Assembly: GCA_024220525.1 (NCBI GenBank)
Contig: JAMYWO010000075.1
Span: 1-64,000 of the forward strand
DNA: 64,000 bases
Direction: 5' to 3'
DNA from: Cochliopodium minus
Taxonomy: Eukaryota; Discosea; Himatismenida; Cochliopodiidae
Shown here piece by piece: positions 20,301 through 33,300 of the stretch (the first letter of the stretch is position 1; each line of letters opens with the position of its first letter). The notes beneath the pieces were generated by a model, which worked only from the letters and a program-made list of their open reading frames with translations, had not been told where the DNA came from and searched no databases. The translations under genes were made by a program, and so were the position numbers.

Positions 20301-23300
20301 TAAAAAAAAGAATTAAAAAAATAAAATTATACCAACACCATGAGTCATATCTTCTTCTTTTTTTTTTGATTGGACATTCTTATGAGCAAAATCATTATTA
20401 TTTTCAAACACTCCGATTAATCTTGTTTTAAAAGAAGTTTTTCCAACATTTTCACAACCAATCACCATTAATCTTATTCCTTCAAAAGTTCTTTTTCTTT
20501 TTTCCAAATTTTCTTTTCCATTTTCATCATATTCAACAAAATATTCCTTTCCATTTTCAACAAGAATTCCTGATATTTTCTTCCCTTTTTTAAAAACTCC
20601 TTTAAATTCAATTTTATCATTCTTCAATACTCCATTATTATCATTAGGCAAACCTTTCTCAATTTTTCCGATGTATAAAAAATTTTCTTTTTGTTCGAAA
20701 ATTTTTATCTCTCCAAATCCATCATACTCTTTTCCATTGTTCCATACTCCTTCCCAAATTGTATTTCCCATTAAAGAAATTTTTTTACCATATCCAAACG
20801 GTAATTTATGTTTAATTTCTCCTATCAAATATGTTCAATTCAAAAAAAATTTTAAAAAAGTTATTTTTTTTTACCTTTAAAAATAAAAGAAATTGCATCT
20901 TCAACAATCTCGCATTCTCCTTTGCCAGAGTACTCCGTTCCTCTCACCCATGTCCCTTCCCATATCACATTTTTAAGTACATCACACTTTTTACCATAAT
21001 CGTTAGGTTTTCCTTGATTTATTTCTCCTTGATACAACCAATTAATGCCATTCTTGTCTTCCCACTCACACTCTCCTATTCCATTATATTCCTTCCCTTC
21101 ATGCCATTCACCTTTATAAAAATAATTTTTCTGAAATTTCTAACAGAAAAAAAAAAAAATTTACCTTCAAATATTTTTTCATTGTTCAAAGATAGCTTTT
21201 TTCCTTTCAAAGGATCTCCATTTAGTAAAACTCCTTCAATAAGAGATATTGAGTTTGTTAAAAAATAATTATTAAGAAATAATTTACCTTCAAATTTCCA
21301 TTTATTTTTCTCTTTATCAATAAAATTACATACCCCTTTCCCACTCCATTCTTTCCAATTTTTGTAAATTCCTGACCATACAATTTCATTTTTTTCATTA
21401 AATTTCGTTCCATCTCCATCTTTTTCTCCTTTATTAATAAGTAAAAATTAAATTGAAAAATTAAAATAATAATGAAAAACCTTTTATTGTCCAATATATT
21501 ATAACACATTTCCCATTTTTCCAATCTCCTTTTGTTAAAATACCATTCTCCAATACTTTTCCTTTCCCTTCTCTTAAAACCCCACTTTCAAAATAATTTT
21601 CATACAAAAATTTCTCACTGACTCTCTCAATTTTTCTTGATCTTCCAGTCCATAAAATATTGTCTTTAAACTCTCCTTCTTGCTCAATTAAATAAATCCC
21701 TTTTCTTATTTTTTTAGTACCTTTCCCATTCATTTTCCCATTTTTAAATTCTCCTTCAAAAAAGAAATCATTTTCTTCAATCTTTCCGAACAATGGAAAC
21801 TTTACAATTATCAACAAAGGAGGATTAATTCCTTTAAATAATTCTTTGGAATCAACAACAATATTATCATTAAGAATAATTTTTTTCAATTTCAAATTTT
21901 CTATTTGGAAGTTATTATACTTTATTTTATTTTGGATTGATTTCACCAATTTCTTTACATTATCTTCAATGGACAAATTTTTTGAAATAATGCCAACTTG
22001 TTTACCCAAAATTTGTTTTGAAAACTCAATCTAAAAAAATATTAAAAAATAAATTTATAATTATTTGTTTATTTACCATTTCCAACGAAAATTTGATTTT
22101 TATCTCCTAAAAATTTAATTTATTAATAAAAAAATTAATTCATAAAAACAAAAAAATTAACAGTCAACAATTGATATCCATTCAGTAGTTTGAGATTATT
22201 TAATGATGTCATTTTCTTTGGAAATTTTATGTCAAGATATTCACCGGTTCCAAGTCTCCCATTTTCTCCATTTCCACAAACAAAAATCTCATTATTTTCT
22301 GGAAAAAAGATTCAAAAATGAAAGAAAACAAAACAAAATAAAATGTACCTTTCACAAATATTGAATGACTGAAACCAGTTGAAACATATTTTACATTTTC
22401 AATATCAATTTTTTGGAAATAAAAAATGTTTTCTTCTTCTCCTCCTATTTGACCAAAAACGTTGTGACCTGACCCATAAACATTCCCATTTTCTATTTTA
22501 ACAAAATTTTTTAAAAAATAAATTACATTTTAAAAAATTTTTTTTAAAAAAAGTATTACCTGTTAAATACAAAGAATGATTAGCTCCACAAAAAAGACTT
22601 TTAATGTTATTTTCACTCAATATGTGATGATTTGTTCCAAAAATATTTTTTGTGTTTCCAGACCCCAATTGACCTTTTTTTTGTGTTTAATAAATAATTA
22701 CAATTAAAATTTATGAAAAAAATAAAATTATTACCTCGGTGACCTCTCCCAAAAGTTATCATCCTCTTACTCTCTAATTCAAATATTAAATTGAATTAAA
22801 TTATAAAAATATATTTTACTCAAAAGAATGATTGAATGATTTATCCCACAACATATATCTTGTATTTCCTCATTATTTATTAATAAAATAGGTTCCAAAG
22901 AAAAAGTGACGTCTTGAAGCTTTCCAAGTTGCCCTTATATAAATTAACAAATAAATTTACAAAAAATATTTAATATTAATTACCGTAATAATTGTTCCCC
23001 ATTGCAAATACTTCTTTGTTAACTTTCAATAAAAAGTTTTAAAAATTTCTTTTATTGAACAAATTTATTTATTTTTACTTTTGAGAAACAAACAATGATT
23101 TCTTCCACACGAAATATTCTCAATAACATGTTTAAATGGAATTAAAAGAGGGATGTTGGTTTCTATTCCCATAGATTTTCCTGTTATCAATATTTCTCCA
23201 TTCTCTTTCATAAAAAGTTAATTCTCTATTTTATTTTTTTATTTTTTTATTTTATATTCACCTTTCACCAGTAACGAATACTCAAGAGAAGCATAGACTT

Positions 23301-23815
23301 CTTTCACCTTGTTACAAACTTTAACAAAAATATTTTGATTTTGATAGTTTCCTAATCCTAATTGCCCTAAAATATTAAAATTGAATTTTGTTAAAAAAAA
23401 AATTTAATCATCCATTTTTACCATCTTGATTGAATCCTATCCAATTTTATATAATTTTTTTATACTTGAAACAAATTTTTATTACCAACTCCATACAGAT
23501 CTCCATTATCTATCAATGTTGATTATTTATGAAAATTAATTTAAATTTGTTCAATCTTACTCTCTAGCAAAAATGAATGCGATGATCCCAATATTATGCT
23601 CTTTATATTATTATTATTCCCAAATTTCATAGGAAGATTACTATCTATTGTGTTTCCTATTCCACATTGTCCATAATCATTCAATCCAAATGAAAATAAA
23701 TCTCCATTCTCTTATTGATATCTATTATGAGGAAAATAAATTGAGGAAATAAAAAATCTTTACCACATTGAATGATATTGTGCTTTGAAAAAGAAGAGAA
23801 TGATTTCAACCTCAT
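17316..23815 (-). CDS. Roco-family protein: RCC1 propeller, MORN repeats, Roc GTPase, COR, zinc-ribbon, kinase, coiled coil
   Basis: A long multi-exon gene. From ATG 23815, seven RCC1-type repeats are read in many small exons (for example FSFGLNDYGQCGIGN, LYGVGFNQDGQLGLGN, ITFGRGHRGQLGSGN, VYGSGHNVFGQIG, VCGNGENGRLGTGE), enough for one closed propeller. A linker is followed from about 21760 to 20560 by roughly a dozen MORN-like repeats (GEFKNGKMNGKGT, GEWHEGKEYNGIG, GVWNNGKEYDGFG). The Roc GTPase has P-loop VIGCENVGKTS near 20460, WDFAGNEEY near 20195 and GTKTD near 20015. The COR region fills the first half of the large exon 17316-19853. A C-x2-C / C-x2-C pair (CVFC, CDLC) precedes a kinase with EQGGFG, VAIK, HRDIKPKN and IDFGS, all catalytic residues present. 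A coiled coil ends the protein. Roco proteins such as LRRK2 are GTP-regulated kinases in cytoskeletal and membrane signalling. I know no family member with RCC1 plus MORN in place of leucine-rich repeats. Confidence 0.88.
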
Positions 23816-23858
23816 TTTTTTTTATTTTAAAAATAGAAAAAAAAATAAAAAATAAGAA
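23816..23858. promoter_or_regulatory. 43-bp divergent spacer between two start codons
   Basis: The start codons of the Roco gene (23815, minus) and the beta-helix gene (23859, plus) are only 43 bp apart, and the spacer is almost pure A/T. Both starts are supported by downstream protein fit (RCC1 repeat on one side, signal peptide on the other). If no further 5' exon exists, both transcripts start within or beside this spacer, or inside each other's first exon. Confidence 0.5.
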
Positions 23859-24791
23859 ATGAATTTATTTTTTCATTTTTTCATATTTTTGATAATATTG
23901 AGATCAGCAAATAATCAAAAGATAGAATACTACGCGAAATTAGATCCAAATGGAATGGATGAAGGAAATTTTCAAAAGAACATTTCAGAGTAAATTTAAT
24001 TGCTTTTGTTCGTAAAAAAAACCTAAAGAAAAAAAATAATTTATTAGATCACCCACATGGAGAACATTGTATTATACATTGGACCAAATATCAAGATTCT
24101 CTTTGGAGAATAAAAATGATATAGCAGTTGTGGAAATTAACGATGGAAATTATTATTTGAATCAAACATTCATTATATCCAATAGCAACTTTAAATTGAT
24201 TCATTCAAATCAATTGAATGAATATGCGATTATACAAGGAACAGGATATAATTCGCTGTTGATAAACAATTCATCCTTTCAATTTTATGGATTGCAATTT
24301 ATAAAGATAAATAGCAACATCTCACCGATATCATTGACATCAATATACAACACAACAATAGAGAATTGTTCCTTCATAAGAAATCTATGCAATAATACTT
24401 TCAACAACGAGGAATTTAACTCTGGAGCATTATCAATTTCAAAATCTGAAAACATCACATTGATCAACACGTTCTTTAATGAAAACATTCAATTTAATAA
24501 TCAAGAACAAGACTTTTTATTAAAATCACCCCAAATTGGTTCCAGTGCACTTCTTGTTCAATACTCTTCGAATATTAGTATAATTGGATGTTCATTTCTT
24601 CTCAATAGTAACATAAACATAAACTCCAACATAAACAATACATATTTCAACAACACTCAAATAAGTTCTCCTATTCTAATTTTAAATTCAAAAAACATTC
24701 TTTTTCAAAACTCTTCCCTGTCTAACAATACCAATAACAATAATTTTACTCAAAGCAATTTTAATAATAGCATCAATTCATTCAATAATCA

Positions 24792-24823
<32 letters not shown>

Positions 24824-27800
24824 AGAAATTTTATATATTATTTTATTTTTACCAAAGGGTTGTTTTCTTTTCTTCAACTCGACTAACATCAAAGTGGACT
24901 CATGTAATATAAGTTCCAATATGAATAACAACTACAATAACTTTATTGGTTCCCAATTATTTATTGACTTTGTTCTTTGCAATAATCAAACTTCAAACAC
25001 TTTCTACTTTTATCTATCAAGTTTTATTTCTATTGAAAACTCTCTCATTAACTTCAATAAAGGATATAACATTTGGTAATTTTGCTAATTATTTTTAATT
25101 TTATTTTTTAATTTTGTATTCCAATAGGTTTAGTTTAATGAATAATGATAATGATATTTTCAATTCACAATATTGTTCCCTTTTGTCTTTAAAATATTCT
25201 AATGATCTTACAATGAATAGTAATTTTATTTAAAAAAATTTTTAAATTTATTTAAATTGATATTTTTATTATAGACAATAATATTTCGAGCAATCTGATT
25301 ATGAATGAACTTCAAAACACAAATACAAATAACAATGATGTAAATAATTTCCAATACCTTTCCATGATCAGTTTAATTTATTTTGAGAACTTTTTCTCTT
25401 CTGACATGAATTCTATCAATAACTCCAACACTAACTATAATAATAATAAAAACTTTTTTTACAAAAATAATAATAACAATAATTATCAGTACATAGCCCT
25501 TTTTTACACATCACGCACTAACAATATAAATTTAAAAAATTCAACTTTTTTTAACAATCTCAATAATAATACTTTTGCTTTTGAAGCTATAAACACATAT
25601 GTTAACAACAACCAAACAAATGTTATTATCTATCAAAATTTAACCACAAATTCTACTTCAAAATTTATATTTTTAAGTAATAATACCAATAACAATATCT
25701 TCAGTTTTATATCTGGGTCTGATAATTTTCTTTACAACAATCAAATTGGGATGGGAGGATACTATATATGTTACAACAAAAATTTCTCCATAATCGATGT
25801 CTATTTTTCTCATAATCAACAAAATAACAATATTCAAACACTCGTTAACAACTCATACTTTTTCAACAATAACTCTATTCTCGTCAACTCTATTTACTAT
25901 AAAGAATACTATGATGAAATAATGATCAATAATTGTACTTTTGAAAACATCACAACAAAAAAAGTTGATGGATTTATTTATCTCTCCAACTCCAAAGAAA
26001 ACCCTCCCTTATCCATTGTGAATAGTACATTCAAAGGAAATGATCCAAATACTAATTGTACAATTGCAAAATCAATTAATCAGATTAACATGAAAATAAT
26101 TGGATGTTCATTTCAATCTAATTCTGATATTCATTTGCATGGAAATGTATTGGTTGAAAATTCAATATTTTTTAACAACCATGGATTAATATTCCTAAAC
26201 TCTTCAATGATATATGTGAATGAATGTAAATTTGTGCGCAATAAGGGAAATTACAACAAAGAAGCAACTCTTTCCATAAATTCTCTTTACTCTTCTCTTG
26301 AAAATATAACTATCAAAAACTCTTTTTTTCAACTAAACTCTGCATACAAAGGAGGTGCCATTTCTCTATCTCTTCATAAAAATCAAAATCAACCACAAGT
26401 TTCAATTGATAATTGTACTTTTGATTCCAATTTAGCCCAAAATGTTGGAGGATCAATCTTATTAAAGGTAATTGATAAAATTCAATTCTCTTTTATTAAT
26501 CTTTTTATATTCTTAGATACCCATGTTTAATGAATACCATAGTTTTCTTTCAATTTCAAACTGTATGTTTTCCCAATCTAAATCTACTTTTGATGGGGCA
26601 GCCATTCACATCAAAAATTTGGAAAGAAATCAAACTAATTTCAAATTTCTTTCGTTTAACATTAGCTCCAATACTTTTTTGTACTCCAGTTCTGAATATG
26701 GGTCAGGAGTAATATTTTGGGATCCTCATGCCAACATACCTTTGAGATTTAATAATCAACTTCAACTACAAAATCAAAACAGTTTTATAGACAACACCCC
26801 CATCAAACCTATCTCCACACCTCCCTACTTCCTTTTTTCTAAAAGCTCAACAAGAGTTGTTTTTAATCCCCAATATTTCAATTTATATTTTACTTCATTG
26901 GATTATTATAGGAATACAATTCAGTACCTCCACAAAGATTTAAAAGGAAGACCCACCTTAAAATTGGAGCCCATTTTTCCTGACAACACTTCACTTTTCA
27001 TTAACCCAACTATCAACTTATTGGAGTTTTCGGAAGGTGGAACTTGCAATTATACAAACTTGAAACAAGTAGGAGAAAGAGGGTCTGTTTACACAATAAA
27101 TGCAACTTTAATTCATCCAGAGAGTGGAGTGGGTAAAAAAAAAAAATTTTTTTTTAATTTATCATAATTTTTTATTAAATTTAAAAAAGGAGAAGGAATT
27201 GATGTACAAGAAAACATAACTTTGATTGTTGGAGACTGTTTTTTTGGTTTCAGGGATAATGATGAATTTTGTTCTTATTGTTCAGATGGATTTGAATATT
27301 CATTAGACGGAAGGAGTTGTAATTATTGTCCCAATGAACAACTTTGTGTAAATTCAACAGATCTATATTATCAATACAAAATAAATGGGTAAATAATCCG
27401 TCATCTTTAAATTTATTAAAAAAAAATTCAAAATTATAAAGAGGATTTTGGCTCTACCCTGATGTCATAAATCCCTCCTCCCTCCTATCTTGTGGAAATT
27501 CAAAATGTGGATCTTTTAATTGTAAATATCAAATTGCGGAAAACACTACAGACATTTTCTCTTTGTGTGTTCCGAACAATGATTCTGATACTATGATCTG
27601 TTATGTCGAAGGAAATAACAATTATGGTTGTGGTAATAATTTTAAAATTTGTTTAGATTTTATTTATTTTTTTAAAAAAAGGGTTTTGTCCCTTTGAAAA
27701 GGAAAGTTTTCTTTGTTCCAAATGTAAGAAAGGTTATTTCCGAGATGAACTCAATAATTGTAGACTTTGCAAAATTTCAACAACATTATTTGTGATAACT

Positions 27801-29234
27801 TCAATAGTAATTATTTTGATTGTAATTGGGATTATTATTGGAAACATACCCAGTAAAAAATTTTTTAAAAACTAATTTTTTAAAATTAATTTATTTTTTT
27901 TTTTGAAAAGTTTTGATTGTAATTTTGATTCTTTCTTGCATTGTTTTGTTTATGAGTGGAGTTATGAGTCAATTCTTCATTGTTATTTTTCTTATTTTAG
28001 GAGCTTTTGTTGCACTTTTAAAGGTATTAAAAATTGATTTATTTTTTGAAATTTTTGTAAATTATAAAAAAAAAAAGTACAAAAAGGGAAAGGGTTCTAA
28101 TGAAGATAAAAGCAGGTTCTTAAAACTCATCTCCAATAAAAGAGGTTTCATAAAGAATTTGATTTTTTATTTACAGACAATCGCTTTTTTATTTTCAAAT
28201 GTGCAATGGCCTGAATCACTATTCGTAAAACTAAACGGAATTTTAAATGTAGTGAATATGCATATATTTGGAATAGAATGTTTTGTTCAAAACTTGGGTA
28301 CAAAAAAAAATCTTTTTCTTTAAAGATCTTTTTAAATTTTGTTTTTAGAATACATCGATTTCGCTGTTTTCATGTTCAAAATGTTCTTCCCTCTTCTCCT
28401 TATTATTTTATTAATTATTTTGATTGCACTACAAAATTTGATCTTGAGAAAATGCTACAAAAAAGAACAAGAGGGACTGGAATATGAAAAGCAAAGTGAC
28501 ATCTACAAAGAAATAATCTTATTAGTTCTCTATATTTCTTTTTTCGATGTATCGATTTCCATTTTCTCAATCTTCGACTGCAGAGAACAAACAACTATTG
28601 AAAAATTCTCCATAAAATACGTTTCTACAATGCCATGGTTGATTTGTAATGGAAATACAAAGTACATGTTGATCTTTTACTTTTCTTTTTTCTTTTTTTT
28701 TTCCTATTTAATTGTCTATCCCTTCTTGTTTCTTTACTTTCTTCAAAAAAAGCACGATAAAAGATATATGGAAGTAAAAAAAAAAAAATATTTTAAAAAT
28801 CTGCATTTAATAACTTTTAAAAAAAACAATTTTAGTTTTACACAAAAACCTACAGGCTCAGTTATTGGGAATTCTTTTGGATCTTTAGGAGAGGTCTTAT
28901 CGCATCACTCCCACAGATTAAATACCTCTCTTCGAACGGAGTACAATATATTGTAGTGATTTTCATTCTAATTTGTTACATGATCGTCCATTTCTATTAC
29001 GAACCTTTCAAAGAAAAAATTGAAAATTTTGTTGAGCTGATTTGTTCTTTGTGGATCTTTTCTGTTTGTGTTTTTTTGCTTTTTGATTCTTCTTTGAGCA
29101 TTTCTTTCAGTATATTTGTTTTGTGCTTCAGTTTTCTTTTCCCTCTTGTTTTATCGGTGATCTTGTTAATTTCTTTTGGTGCAAACATTTATCAAAACTT
29201 TGAAAAATATAGAGCAAAGAGTGTTTTGAATTAA
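23859..29234 (+). CDS. Large surface protein: signal peptide, Asn-rich parallel beta-helix, Cys-rich stalk, multi-pass membrane domain
   Basis: ATG 23859 opens a signal peptide (MNLFFHFFIFLIILRSANNQ). Exon 2, after an AG near 24047, joins as NISESPTWRTLYYTLDQ. The ectodomain to about 27150 is rich in Asn and Ser with repeated strand motifs such as NCSFIRN, SGALSISKS, GGAISLS and FDSNLAQNVGGS, typical of Pmp-like right-handed beta-helices. It carries many N-x-S/T sites. A Cys-rich segment follows (FCSYCSDGFEYSLDGRSCNYC, then FCPFEKESLCSKCKKGYF). From 27780 to 29234 about eight hydrophobic helices occur. The last exon is reached by splicing at about 28769-28835, restoring FYTKTYRLSYWEFFWIFRRGL; reading straight through gives a false stop. 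This beta-helix plus multi-TM layout is a known but uncharacterised protist family (ciliates, Naegleria, oomycetes), perhaps adhesins or receptors. Some middle introns were not resolved exactly. Confidence 0.8.
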
Positions 29235-29291
29235 AAATTATTTCCAAATTAAAAAAATAAAAAAAAGGAATCAAAAAAAAAATCAAATAAA

Positions 29292-30097
29292 ATGTCTTGG
29301 ACGTAAAATTAATTAATTAATTATTCATATTTCAAAAGATAAATTCCATCATCTCCATTAGAATCACAATTAATGAAGGTATAAAATAAAAAATATTATT
29401 TTTTGTCATTTCTTTATAATATTTCATAATAACAATCATTTTTTCATCATAATTCCTATTGTTTCCCATCAAACATTTTATTATTTATATCAATCTTTTA
29501 ATACAGTATTCAATCATAGAGGAGGAGCAGGTATCACTGGTACATTCACTCAACAAATCAGCCCAGAAAAAACTGTTGGAGAATTTTTGGCTGCATTAAG
29601 AAATAACGTAAAATAAATTTAATGTTTAACAATCATTAGACATGTCCAAATGTTACAACTTTGTTAGCGGATAAATTATTTTTACTAACAAAAATTTAAC
29701 TGTTGTAATATTTTTGGACATCCCTAAACAATCATTTCACCCAAAATATTTTGAATAGAACAACAATAATCAAAGACATCACGTATCTATTAATTTATAT
29801 AGACCATTCGAACCAAATCAAATTGGATCAAGAGATAGGTAAAAAAAAAAAAAAAATATTGAAACTATAAATTTGTTTTATCCCATACAAATAGAAACAA
29901 TGGAAATATCATCTCTGAAAATGTAAGAGAAAATTTTTATTTTTAATTTTTATTTATATTTTTTATTTTATCTTTTGATTTGGAAGAACAATGGACCAAA
30001 TTGTACTTGGAATGTTGACACTTTGAATGAAAACACTCTCATCAAAGACTCTGGACTTAAAGATGGAGCAGTCTTGGCAATGAGAGCTATGATGTAA
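29292..30097 (+). CDS. Small ubiquitin-like (beta-grasp) protein in six short exons
   Basis: Exons by splice sites are 29292-29302, 29362-29378, 29507-29607, 29759-about 29838, then two more to the stop at 30097. All junctions are GT-AG and phases agree. The product is about 118 residues: MSWTITINEVFNHRGGAGITG, then a helix TVGEFLAALRNN, an Asn/His-rich middle and a C-terminal TLNENTLIKDSGLKDGAVLAM. The order strand, hairpin, helix and final TL..d.g...g..l.m resembles the ubiquitin fold. It does not end in Gly-Gly, so conjugation is unlikely; a stand-alone ubiquitin-like adaptor is more plausible. The family is a guess from fold pattern only. Intron 3 contains a full 90-bp repeat. It converges with the tectonin-PLAT gene, 217 bp apart. 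Confidence 0.6.
29637..29726 (+). mobile_element. MITE-like repeat, copy C, full length
   Basis: Begins TAGACATGTCCAAATGTTAC and ends TATTTTTGGACATCCCTA. It is nearly identical to the copy at 50731-50820. The host intron (29608-29758, 151 nt) would be 61 nt without it, the usual length here, so it looks like an insertion into an existing intron. Orientation is sense to the ubiquitin-like gene. Confidence 0.9.
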
Positions 30098-30314
30098 ACT
30101 ATTAATTTCAAAATCCATTTCTCATTTCTTTTTTTTTTTAAAAAAGGTGTGACTAAACAAAATCTTTTCTTTGATCAAATTAAATTTTTTGAATTCTGAT
30201 TAAAACATTTTCTTCCACTACTTCAAAATCAATCATTTTGTTATAGTGGGACAATTCAATGTTAATAATTTTTTTAAAAATTTTTAATTTCCATTCATAT
30301 TTCTCAAATGTTTC

Positions 30315-33300
30315 TTAATTTTTGTCATTTTGGGTTGGTTCCACTTCCTATTAATAAAAAAAAGTTTAATAAAAAAGATATAAAAAGTATAAGAATAGAA
30401 ATCATACCCTTACGATAAGTTTGTCACCAACACCCGTATCGAACCATTTGTCAATATTAAAGAACCAGGTATCACTTGTTCTCAAACTTGTGACGGAGAC
30501 AGACTTGCAATACCAATTAGGGTCTGTTAAACCAACTCTCTTGTTATCATGACCAATTCTTATCTTTGTGATTTCACCCAAATCAGGAAATTCTACAGTG
30601 AAACGATCAGTTTTTGCTCTTTCAAAGTTGTTTTCTTCATTGTCCAAAATGGTCTTCTCTGTGTTGTTTCTTGTACCGAATATAGTGATGAAGACATTAG
30701 CATTGGTACTTGCTCCAAACACATCTCCAGTGATAACTTCAACAAGATATTTAGAAACGTTGGAAACCTTTTCACCATCCTTAGCAGGGAAGATATCTCT
30801 CACAAGTTTCTTTTCTCCCTTATCGGTAGCAAGCCATTGTTGGCAAGAAAAGGTAGTTTCGATACCAGTGGTTTCATTTCTAATTACGACCTTGTCCAAG
30901 AACCAATCGGATGAAAGACCTCTGTTATCGTGACCAATGTTAATCTTGGTGAGCTTCCCGAGATCAACAGCCATGTGTTCAAACTCTTCTACAGTACCTC
31001 TTTCCAAATGACTGTTGTTCAATTTGAATTGTCCAGTATCTCCCTTCTCTCCAAATAAAGTCATGAAGACATTAGCTCTAGTACCTGCACTGTTACAATC
31101 TCCGGTGGAAATAATTACAGTATACATTGTTTCAGGCAAGTATGAAACACCATCTTGATCTTTTGCAGGCAATTCTACTTGAATTCTCTTATCACCTTCA
31201 CTCTTGTCCAACCAACGACCAGCCAAGAAATACCAGCTCTTTCCGGTTGTCTCATTTTGGATTTGGACTTTATCAAGGAACCACCCTGCACGGAAACCTT
31301 TGTCATCGTGTCCAATTCTCATTTTGGTCAAGTTTCCTAAATCAGCAGCCTCAACACCAAATACATCAGTCTTTCCTTGTTCGAATGTATCCTTTCCTTC
31401 TAATTTTCTGATTCCAGTATCTCCCTTGTCACCGTAAATGACAATAGAAACGTTTGCGTTTGTTCCTTTTTAATAAAAAAATTTTAAAATTGAAAAATTT
31501 GATTTTGAAAAGTATGTTTTTTTACCTGCTCCCTTTTTGTCTCCAGTTGTAACCAATACTTTGTAGCTTGTCAAAGGTGGAAGAACAGTAGCATCTTCCA
31601 TTGAAGCAATCAATTCTCTCTCGATCAAACCATCTCCTTCATCAGTAGCCAACCACTTACCACACAAGAAAAAGTAGTTTTGGCCAGTCTTCAAGTTGGT
31701 AACCAAAACTTTATCAAGAAGCCATCCAGGTCCAAAACCCTTGTTATCATGCCCAATTCTGATCTTTTTGATGGTACCAATATCGATAGAATCAACACCA
31801 AATTGACTAGTAACACCTCTTTCGTAAGAATCTTTTCCTCCATCCAATTTTTGAACACCAGTCTTCCCAAGATCTCCATAAATTTCGATGTAGACGTTTG
31901 CATCAGTACCAGCTCCACGTCTGTCTCCAGTAATGGTGGTGACTTTGTATGTGATAAGAGGAACCAATGCTTCTCCATCTTTGTTCTTTGCTTCCAATTC
32001 AATCTCAATCTTTTTGTCGCCTTCTTTAGAATCCAACCAACGTCCAGCTGTGAAATACCATTCTTTTCCAGTAGTGCTTGATCTGATGGAAATTCTGTCC
32101 AAAAACCATCCTGGTCCAAATCCACTGTTATCATGTCCTACTCTTATTTTCTTGAGATCACCAAGATCAATTGCGGCAATGGTAAATTCATCAATGATGT
32201 TTCTTTCAAATTGTCCATCCAAAATTCTTGCTCCGGTATCTCCAGATTCTCCATAAATCGTCAAGCTTACTTTTGCATTTGTACCTGCTCCCCTTACATC
32301 AGCAGTCGATACTTTGACTTGATAATTTACTTCTGGCAAGCAGCTCTTTCCGTCTTCAGTTTGTGTTGCGAGTTCAATTAAAAGATTTTCTTTTTCTAAC
32401 CATTTTCCGCACAAAAAGTAATTGTTGGTGTTGTTGCTCATATCTGTTACAATCACTTTATCCAAGAACCATGCAGCTCCAACTCCTTTGTTGTCATGTC
32501 CCACTTGAATCTTTATAATTTTTCCGAGATCAACCGAGTCGAATCCAAATGTATCAGTCTTTCCTCTTTCAAAGTTGTTTTCACTGTTATCAAGATTTCT
32601 TCTTCCACTGTTTCCATTTTCTCCATGAACATCAATGAATACATTAGCGTCAGTTCCTGCACCTCTTCTATCTCCAGTAACAACGACAATTTGATAAGTT
32701 TTAAGAGGAAGTAACGGTTTTCCTTCTTGATCTGATGCAGAAAATTCTCTTGTGAGGTTATTCTTGTCAATCCATAATTCCCCAACAATTGGGAAGAATA
32801 CTACTTTTTGGATTGATTCATCAAGAATTTCTACTTTTTCAGGCAACCATGCTGCTCCTATTCCTTTGTTATCGTGGCGCAATCTAATCTTGGTTAAGTT
32901 TCCAAGGCAAACACATTGGGTAGAAAACACATCAACTTTATTTCTTTCAAAGTTATTTTGAGCATTGTCCAATTTGATTTCTGCACTTTCTCCTTGATCT
33001 CCTGTAATTACAAGGAATACATTAGCATCTGTACCTGCTCCAGGTCTATCTGCAGTTTTGATGGTGATTTTGTAGTCAATGAGTGGTTGGTAAGTCTTTG
33101 CATCTTGTAAAGTCGCTTTGATTTCCCTTTTGATAAGTTTATCATCTTCGTTGTCAGCCAACCAACGACCACACAAGAAGAACCATTGTTGTCCTCTTCC
33201 ATTCTTGATTGTAACTTTATCCAAGAACCATCCTGCACCAATTCCCTTGTTATCATGTCCAATTTCCAAACGGGTCAAATCTCCAAGATCAACACATTCA

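Noticed and set aside
24801-24825. Poly-A run as a retroposed tail
   Set aside because: It lies inside an intron of the beta-helix gene, with a donor before and acceptor after; no target-site duplication or inserted gene is visible.
28956-29234. Apparent stop and new ORF suggesting a frameshift in the beta-helix gene
   Set aside because: A GT-AG intron just upstream puts the last exon in the other frame and restores a conserved membrane motif, so no lesion is needed.
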